Origin: Aphanomyces cochlioides
Taxonomy: Eukaryota > Oomycota > Saprolegniomycetes > Saprolegniales > Verrucalvaceae
Direction: 5' to 3'
Assembly (NCBI GenBank): GCA_019828595.1
Contig: JAHQRK010000016.1
Location: 1,426,001 to 1,490,000 of the forward strand
DNA length: 64,000 bases
Positions 57,411 through 64,000 of the stretch are shown here, in pieces. Each line of letters begins with the position of its first letter. Position 1 is the stretch's first letter. The position numbers were made by a program, and so were the translations under genes. Below the pieces are notes generated by a model. That model made no database searches. It was not told the origin of the DNA and saw only the letters and a list, made by a program, of their open reading frames with translations.

Positions 57411-57773
57411 ATGTCAACTTCATGGCTCAATACAAGATTCACCCGTCAGAAATCTTGGAAGAATTGACCACGGACATACCAGAGATCAAGCGCATCCTCT
57501 TTGCACTTGCTACGATTGACTTATTCCTCTCAAATCGGGCCCCACACCTCTACACAAACTCGGAGGCACTGACTGTTCTATTGAACCAAGTAGCAACAAG
57601 ATTGCCTGACACCAACTGCTTGACGGACTGGTCGCTGTTTGCTTTGATCGAAAACTTCAGCGACAATCTCGAGAAGTTCACTTTGCCGGCTCCCGTCTTG
57701 TGATGCTCAAAAGCATCACCAACAATTACCACATCGACGAGCTCTGCAGCAAAGCTCACCACTCCATGAACGC
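57411..57773 (+). pseudogene. LINE fragment E14: ORF1 C-terminal piece, host of E15
   Basis: Plus-strand ORF1 from VNFMAQYKIHP to HHSMNA. It carries Val in LLNQVATRL as in E7, an Asp-to-His change (RAPHLY), and a 10-bp deletion near 57702 (CTTGTGATGC for CTTGTCGGCCATCTCGATGC) that shifts the frame. It ends at the E15 5' end. Confidence 0.88.
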
Positions 57774-60335
57774 ACTTCCGAATTTGCCTCGTACCCCTCA
57801 AGTCAAGAAGTTATCAAGTGCCGCCGCGCTCAAAATGTCCAACGCCAACAGCTGTTCCGAGCTCCGTGAGACCAACACTCACGGAGTCACCATCATTCCA
57901 GGTATTGTATCACCTCACCCACTTTCGTCGTCCAATCAGGATGGCGGAAGTGGTGTGAGTAATGTCTCTACACCTAACCCTAGGGCCGAAGTGGAGGTCG
58001 AGTTCGACCCCAACAGCGTCTCTGGAGACCAATCTGCGTCTCGCTCCCCCAGCGCTTCACCTGGTGCTCCACTCGCCGGAGTTCCAGGGGGGGTCAACCT
58101 CAGTGGGTCAGTGGTTGACCCCCAGACCACTGTCGTTAACTTGTCTAGCGAAGCCCTCACTCAGGAGGGCGAACCACTGGGGCCTTGTGCCTGTGGTGGC
58201 TGCTTCCCTGGACTCCAATTGGAGTCGATCCCCAGTGAAGGCGGCGAGAAAACGGGGTCCACCAGCCCTAGAGGCTACGAGGGCCCCCCCTATGGGCACA
58301 CCCTGCGGTTCTGTCTACTTCCCCCCAGGGGCCTCTTCGGAGGGGCGGGGGCGGTATCCCGATTTGGGTTCTCGCCGGAGCAATGGTGTACCCCAGTCAC
58401 CGTGCTGCGGGGATGGCATGGATTCCCCTTCTACCCCTGTCACTGGGGGTCTGGCCCCGGCCTTTCTCGTGACCAATGGGACTGAGCCAGCAGCCACCAA
58501 CCGCGTCGCCCCCTGTGCTGAGCCTCCTAGAACGGGAGAGGAAGAAGAAAAATCTCAAGAGGACGTGGATATGGTCTCTGGAGACGCCGAGGGGAAGGAT
58601 TCTACTGAAACCGAGGCCTTAACCGACGAGGGAAATACTCAAATTCACTCGGAGGTTGATGGGTCAGGCGACATTAACGGCCAAGCGAAGCCGTGTGATA
58701 CTCCTGGAGAAGTTATTCAAGAGGAACAATCGACAAACAATGACAATGACCAGTCAAATCAAGACATTGTCGACAAATCCGTTGCTCAAGGAAATGGCGC
58801 TGTTGATCCTCCTACCGCGGCAGACAAAATACAAGGCGATCAAGAGCAACAAAACGCTGAAAAGGCCAATCCATGGACGCAAAAGACTCCCGGCAAGGAT
58901 TCAGCTTCGTCCAAGAAAGATTCCAAGCAAGGCAATGCTCCCAAAGGCGCGAAACATCGCAACACTGGTGCTCATGCTATTGCCGATGACGATATTGCGC
59001 GATGCGAGGCCATGGCGGACGCATTCTACAAAGACTCTGGTGACATGGACGCCTTCATTGAAAACATTTTGCTCACCCCCCAGTCCCAAGTGTACGAGCT
59101 CACAGTCAAGTTGGGCGAAGCCTACAAGGACTGGTCCGAAAAAGTCATCTGCGATCAATTTGTCAAGGAAAATCCTGGTTCGTTATGGGGCTCCAAATTT
59201 CCGAACATTTTGATCCACAAGAAGAACCCACAGACCATTGTGATCTCAAGTTACAACTTGTCTACGTGCGTGGAAATGGGAGGCACAACGTTTCGACTTG
59301 GTGGCAAAGATTTCCTGGTTCCCAAGTACTCGCGTTATGGCAACAACTACTATGTTACGTTCAACAAGGTCAGTCACCCTTCGATGGCCAAGGCAATTGT
59401 CAAGAAAATGGCTGCATTGACCAAGTCAGTGATAGCAGCATTCAACCCTACTGCTGGTCAGAACATCAAGTCGCCGCATTTGAGAGTCATTTTCAAGTCG
59501 CCTGCGCCTCCAGCAGTGTTGGTGCCAAAATCCGGCGACGCACTACGCGAAATCACCATTACGGATCCGTCGGGTCAGCCTTTTGTCGTCGTGTTTCAGC
59601 ACAAGATCGCTGCTCTGAACAAGACATTGCCTCCATCGATTGTTTCACGACGTGCAGAGGCCAAGGCTGAAAAAGCGAAGGCAAAAGCGGCCAAGGCAGC
59701 GGCAAAATCTCCTCCGTCAGGAGAAAAAGAACCTGAACATGATGGAGACGATCATGATCAAGACCCTGGAACAAATGCGGAAGGCGAGGCCGACTCAACT
59801 GAGGCATCTGAAGATGGTCAAGATGAACAACCACAGCCAACAGCTCCTTCTCATGGCTCTGATGTCGATATGTCTGGTGACAGCGATCCCCCTAACAACA
59901 ATGGACAAGACAAACAACAAGAAGATGTGGAAATGTCTACCAACGAATCGCCCGCTCTTGCTCCACCAAGTGAGCAGCCCAAGAACTCGCTGGACCTTCA
60001 ATTGGTAACGGGCTACCGGTCTGGACCAGCTCCAAAACGTACTTTGCCTTCGTCCCCACGTTTGGATCCCCTGCCGACATCCAACCGTTTTCATATCCTC
60101 GAAGAAGACGACGTGGAACTCTCGTTTGAAGACTTTGCAGTGCCTCGAATTGTATTGGACGATTCAAGTGCGCCACGCCCGAAAAAGACCAAAGGCAAAG
60201 CGAAGAAACAACGACTTAACAAGTCTGCTGCAGCCCACCTCGAATTGGCGAAGAAGATCATTCGAGACAAGAAAGTCGAAGGCAGTATCACCGAATGTCA
60301 ACGCATCTTGCGAGATGATCCTCAGCTCGTTGCAC
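57774..60335 (+). mobile_element. LINE copy E15, 5' part, host of E16
   Basis: Complete 5' end ACTTCCG at 57774 after CCACTCCATGAACGC (57759-57773), which fits a 15-bp duplication. The base before the element in the host is C, which shows that the leading A belongs to the element. Interrupted by E16 at 60335. Confidence 0.92.
57835..60335 (+). pseudogene. LINE ORF1 of E15, 2-bp deletion, cut by E16
   Basis: ATG 57835. A 2-bp loss near 58261 (GGTCCACCAG for GGTCCATGCCAG) shifts the frame about 142 codons in. The correct frame is open from there to residue about 830 where E16 inserted. It has the GEAYKDW variant shared with E1 and E16. Confidence 0.9.
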
Positions 60336-60396
60336 ACTTCCGAATTTGCCTCGTACCCCTCAAGTCAAGAAGTTATCAAGTGCCGCCGCGCTGAAA

Positions 60397-63300
60397 ATGT
60401 CCAACGCCAACAGCTGTTCCGAGCTCCGTGAGACCAACACTCACGGAGTCACCATCATTCCAGGTATTGTATCACCTCACCCACTTTCGTCGTCCAATCA
60501 GGATGGCGGAAGTGGTGTGAGTAATGTCTCTACACCTAACCCTAGGGCCGAAGTGGAGGTCGAGTTCGACCCCAATGGCGTCTCTGGAGACCAATCTGCG
60601 TCTCGCTCCACCAGCGCTTCACCTGGTGCTCCACTCGCCGGAGTTCCAGGGGGGGTCAACCTCAGTGGGTCAGTGGTTGACCCCCAGACCACTGTCGTTA
60701 ACTTGTCTAGCGAAGCCCTCACTCAGGAGGGCGAACCACTGGGGCCTTGTGCCTGTGGTGGCTGCTTCCCTGGACTCCAATTGGAGTCGATCCCCAGTGA
60801 AGGCGGCGAGAAAACGGGGTCCATGCCAGCCCTAGAGGCTACGAGGGCCCCCCCTATGGGCACACCCTGCGGTTCTGTCTACTTCCCCCCAGGGGCCTCT
60901 TCGGAGGGGCGGGGGCGGTATCCCGATTTGGGTTCTCGCCGGAGCAATGGTGTACCCCAGTCACCGTGCTGCGGGGATGGCATGGATTCCCCTTCTACCC
61001 CTGTCACTGGGGGTCTGGCCCCGGCCTTTCTCGTGACCAATGGGACTGAGCCAGCAGCCACCAACCGCGTCGCCCCCTGTGCTGAGCCTCCTAGAACGGG
61101 AGAGGAAGAAGAAAAATCTCAAGAGGACGTGGATATGGTCTCTGGAGACGCCGAGGGGAAGGATTCTACTGAAACCGAAGCCTTAACCGACGAGGGAAAT
61201 ACTCAAATTCACTCTGAGGTTGATGGGTCAGGCGACATTAACGGCCAAGCGAAGCCGTGTGATACTCCTGGAGAAGTTATTCAAGAGGAACAATCGACAA
61301 ACAATGACAATGACCAGTCAAATCAAGACATTGTCGACAAATCCGTTGCTCAAGGAAATGGCGCTGTTGATCCTCCTACCGCGGCAGACAAAATACAAGG
61401 CGATCAAGAGCAACAAAACGCTGAAAAGGCCAATCCATGGACGCAAAAGACTCCCGGCAAGGATTCAGCTTCGTCCAAGAAAGATTCCAAGCAAGGCAAT
61501 GCCCCCAAAGGCGCGAAACATCGCAACACTGGTGCTCATGCTATTGCCGATGACGATATTGCGCGATGCGAGGCCATGGCGGACGCATTCTACAAAGACT
61601 CTGGTGACATGGACGCCTTCATTGAAAACATTTTGCTCACCCCCCAGTCCCAAGTGTACGAGCTCACAGTCAAGTTGGGCGAAGCCTACAAGGACTGGTC
61701 CGAAAAAGTCATCTGCGATCAATTTGTCAAGGAAAATCCTGGTTCGTTATGGGGCTCCAAATTTCCGAACATTTTGATCCACAAGAAGAACCCACAGACC
61801 ATTGTGATCTCAAGTTACAACTTGTCTACGTGCGTGGAAATGGGAGGCACAACGTTTCGACTTGGTGGCAAAGATTTCCTGGTTCCCAAGTACTCGCGTT
61901 ATGGCAACAACTACTATGTTACGTTCAACAAGGTCAGTCACCCTTCGATGGCCAAGGCAATTGTCAAGAAAATGGCTGCATTGACCAAGTCAGTGATAGC
62001 AGCATTCAACCCTACTGCTGGTCAGAACATCAAGTCGCCGCATTTGAGAGTCATTTTCAAGTCGTCTGCGCCTCCTGCAGTGCTGGTGCCAAAATCCGGC
62101 GACGCACTACGCGAAATCACCATTACGGATCCGTCGGGTCAGCCTTTTGTCGTCGTGTTTCAGCACAAGATCGCTGCTCTGAACAAGACATTGCCTCCGT
62201 CGATTGTTTCACGACGTGCAGAGGCCAAGGCTGAAAAAGCGAAGGCAAAAGCGGCCAAGGCAGCAAAATCTCCTCCGTCAGGAGAAAAAGAACCTGAACA
62301 TGATGGAGACGATCATGACCAAGACCCTGGAACAAATGCGGAAGGCGAGGCCGACTCAACTGAGGCATCTGGAGATCGTCAAGATGAACAACCACAGCCA
62401 ACAGCTCCTTCTCATGGCTCTGATGTCGATATGTCTGGTGACAGCGATCCCCCTAACAACAATGGACAAGACAAACAACAAGAAGATGTGGAAATGTCTA
62501 CCAACGAATCGCCCGCTCTTGCTCCACCAAGTGAGCAGCCCAAGAACTCGCTGGACCTTCAATTGGTAACGGGCTACCGGTCTGGACCAGCTCCAAAACG
62601 TACTTTGCCTTCGTCCCCACGTTTGGATCCCCTGCCGACATCCAACCGTTTTCATATCCTCGAAGAAGACGACGTGGAACTCTCGTTTGAAGACTTTGCA
62701 GTGCCTCGAATTATATTGGAAGATTCAAGTGCGCCACGCCCGAAAAAGACCAAAGGCAAAGCGAAGAAACAACGACTTAACAAGTCTGCTGCAGCCCACC
62801 TCGAATTGGCGAAGAAGATCATTCGAGACAAGAAAGTCGAAGGCAGTATCACCGAATGTCAACGCATTTTGCGAGATGATCCTCAGCTCGTTGCACATGC
62901 TATGTACGCACAAGATGAAGACCTCAGTTTGTTTCAGTCACTTGTTGCAACCAAGACTATTGAGCGCAAGATGGCTTTGTTAAAAGCTCAAGGCAAGCCT
63001 CACAACTACAAACATCACGTCAACTTCATGGCTCAATACAAGATTCACCCGTCAGAAATCTTGGAAGAATTGACCACGGACATACCAGAGATCAAGCGCA
63101 TCCTCTTTGCACTTGCTACGATTGACTTATTCCTCTCAAATCGGGCCCCAGACCTCTACACAAACTCGGAGGCACTGACTGTTCTATTGAACCAAGAAGC
63201 AACAAGATTGCCTGACACCAACTGCTTGACGGACTGGTCGCTGTTTGCTTTGATCGAAAACTTCAGCGACAATCTCGAGAAGTTCACTTTGCCGGCTCCC

Positions 63301-63432
63301 GTCTTGTCGGCCATCTCGATGCTCAAAAGCATCACCAACAATTACCACATCGACGAGCTCTGCAGCAAAGCTCACCACTCCATGAACGCCGACGAAATTG
63401 ATCCCCTCGATTTGGAGGACGATCAACTCTAA
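60397..63432 (+). CDS. Intact LINE ORF1 protein of E16 (1011 aa)
   Basis: ATG 60397 to TAA 63430-63432, colinear with E8 ORF1. One residue is lost in frame from the Lys/Ala-rich stretch (KAAKAAKSPP). Other differences are single substitutions (PNGVSGD, SRSTSASP, GEAYKDW, PRIILED). Same layout: acidic low-complexity N-terminus, globular middle at about 385-610, basic RPKKTKGKAKKQR, C-terminal helical region. RNA-binding RNP role inferred. Its cis ORF2 is open as far as the window shows. Confidence 0.93.
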   Translation: MSNANSCSELRETNTHGVTIIPGIVSPHPLSSSNQDGGSGVSNVSTPNPRAEVEVEFDPNGVSGDQSASRSTSASPGAPLAGVPGGVNLSGSVVDPQTTVVNLSSEALTQEGEPLGPCACGGCFPGLQLESIPSEGGEKTGSMPALEATRAPPMGTPCGSVYFPPGASSEGRGRYPDLGSRRSNGVPQSPCCGDGMDSPSTPVTGGLAPAFLVTNGTEPAATNRVAPCAEPPRTGEEEEKSQEDVDMVSGDAEGKDSTETEALTDEGNTQIHSEVDGSGDINGQAKPCDTPGEVIQEEQSTNNDNDQSNQDIVDKSVAQGNGAVDPPTAADKIQGDQEQQNAEKANPWTQKTPGKDSASSKKDSKQGNAPKGAKHRNTGAHAIADDDIARCEAMADAFYKDSGDMDAFIENILLTPQSQVYELTVKLGEAYKDWSEKVICDQFVKENPGSLWGSKFPNILIHKKNPQTIVISSYNLSTCVEMGGTTFRLGGKDFLVPKYSRYGNNYYVTFNKVSHPSMAKAIVKKMAALTKSVIAAFNPTAGQNIKSPHLRVIFKSSAPPAVLVPKSGDALREITITDPSGQPFVVVFQHKIAALNKTLPPSIVSRRAEAKAEKAKAKAAKAAKSPPSGEKEPEHDGDDHDQDPGTNAEGEADSTEASGDRQDEQPQPTAPSHGSDVDMSGDSDPPNNNGQDKQQEDVEMSTNESPALAPPSEQPKNSLDLQLVTGYRSGPAPKRTLPSSPRLDPLPTSNRFHILEEDDVELSFEDFAVPRIILEDSSAPRPKKTKGKAKKQRLNKSAAAHLELAKKIIRDKKVEGSITECQRILRDDPQLVAHAMYAQDEDLSLFQSLVATKTIERKMALLKAQGKPHNYKHHVNFMAQYKIHPSEILEELTTDIPEIKRILFALATIDLFLSNRAPDLYTNSEALTVLLNQEATRLPDTNCLTDWSLFALIENFSDNLEKFTLPAPVLSAISMLKSITNNYHIDELCSKAHHSMNADEIDPLDLEDDQL

Positions 63433-63510
63433 GGCTTCTATCCCCTGCTTCAATCCATTTCAACCTCCCCTCTCACCCCTCCATTCTACTCATTTTCATC
63501 TGTACTCGTG

Positions 63511-64000
63511 ATGATTGACAACAACTTCTCCGATGTCCCAACTGAACTCATGGACTGGGACCCACAAATCATCTCCCTCAACACCAATGGCTTCTCCAAC
63601 AGTCATCGGTACATCCTCAACAAACTATCAAGTGTTCACGACGTTTCCTTTATCCAAGAAACCCGTTTCCGCACGCCAAGTCTCCACGACCGTGTTGCGT
63701 TCCATTGGCAACGCATCACAAACCACGAAGGCTCTTTGTTCTTTGAAGAGCCTATTTACCCTGAAGTATCCACGTCGCCAGCCACTGGAGGTCTGGCTAC
63801 GTTGATACATCCTCACTCTCCTTTGAAGAACGCCACTCAAGTCCCTCATGACAACCCAGTGCTTCGTGGTCGTTATCTACAAGTGCGATGTACTCTGGGT
63901 CCACTGACAGTCGTTCTCCACAATATCTATGCGCCGGCAGCCTTCCAAGAACGAGCAAGTTACTTCGAAGAATTGCCACGCGACTTTCCTCCACATGCGC
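63511..64000 (+). CDS. LINE ORF2 N-terminus of E16 (partial)
   Basis: ATG 63511, about 163 codons to the window edge. Endonuclease motifs N-T-N, QE and NIYAP are present; GDFN lies just beyond the edge. It has private changes ELMDWD and YILNKL. The frame is open throughout, so this could be a complete element. Confidence 0.9.
   Translation, partial: MIDNNFSDVPTELMDWDPQIISLNTNGFSNSHRYILNKLSSVHDVSFIQETRFRTPSLHDRVAFHWQRITNHEGSLFFEEPIYPEVSTSPATGGLATLIHPHSPLKNATQVPHDNPVLRGRYLQVRCTLGPLTVVLHNIYAPAAFQERASYFEELPRDFPPHA

Larger units (their letters stand above)
60336..64000 (+). mobile_element. LINE copy E16, 5' part, runs off the right edge
   Basis: Complete 5' end at 60336 inside E15 ORF1 (flank CCTCAGCTCGTTGCAC, 60320-60335, fits a 16-bp duplication). 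Intact ORF1, spacer and the first 163 codons of ORF2 are visible. Being innermost, it is the youngest insertion of the right nest. Confidence 0.95.

Noticed and set aside
1..64000. CRISPR array, bacterial operon or phage
   Set aside because: Repeats are kilobase LINE copies or a 185-bp satellite without spacers; ORFs belong to an APE-type LINE, a eukaryotic element.

Overview
The window is a eukaryotic repeat locus. No host gene, tRNA, rRNA or bacterial-type feature was seen. Apart from about 590 bases of a 185-bp satellite and a 12-base filler, it consists of copies of one non-LTR (LINE, L1-like) retrotransposon family inserted into one another in both orientations. The intact unit is about 7.38 kb: a 61-nt 5' leader, ORF1 (about 1012 aa), a 79-nt spacer, ORF2 (1351 aa; APE-type endonuclease, reverse transcriptase, C-terminal Cys/His zinc motif) and a roughly 145-nt 3'UTR without a poly(A) tail. 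The host cannot be fixed from this sequence. Intron-free ORFs and near-neutral GC would fit an oomycete or other protist, a fungus or an alga; this is a weak inference.

Left nest (1-19714). Satellite carries E5(+); E5 is split by E4(-), E4 by E2(+), and E2 by both E1(-, runs off the left edge) and E3(-, full length). E3 in E2 and E2 in E4 use the same nucleotide position of ORF2, which creates a 4.7-kb inverted repeat. Middle nest (20196-49449). Satellite is split by E6(-), E6 by E7(-), and E7 by E8(+, full length) and E9(+, 5'-truncated). The 5' 2.13 kb of the E6/E7 ORF1 region is tandemly duplicated in frame. A satellite remnant at 49450-49555 closes the E6 target-site duplication and is followed by E10, a 5'-truncated copy that hit the same satellite position as E5, exactly three satellite units away. 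Right region (49687-64000). E11(+) mirrors the tandem 5' array of E6/E7, then breaks at a filler junction into ORF2-tail pieces (E12, E13) and an ORF1 fragment (E14). E15(+) is inserted in E14 and E16(+) in E15; E16 runs off the right edge.

Insertion mechanics can be read directly. Target-site duplications are 14-16 bp. Every 3' junction has the form element-TTAA|CC-target (primer strand ending in GG). Complete copies start with ACTTCCGAATTTGCC. A perfect 14-nt complement links the 5' terminus to the 3'UTR. E7 has an intact ORF2; E8 and E16 have intact ORF1s. Most other copies carry small indels, often in homopolymer runs. The closest known analogy is the LINE clusters at centromeres or telomeres (Zepp in Chlorella/Coccomyxa, Grem-LINE1 in Mucor, Jockey-3/G2 in Drosophila). 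A centromeric or subtelomeric identity is a hypothesis here.
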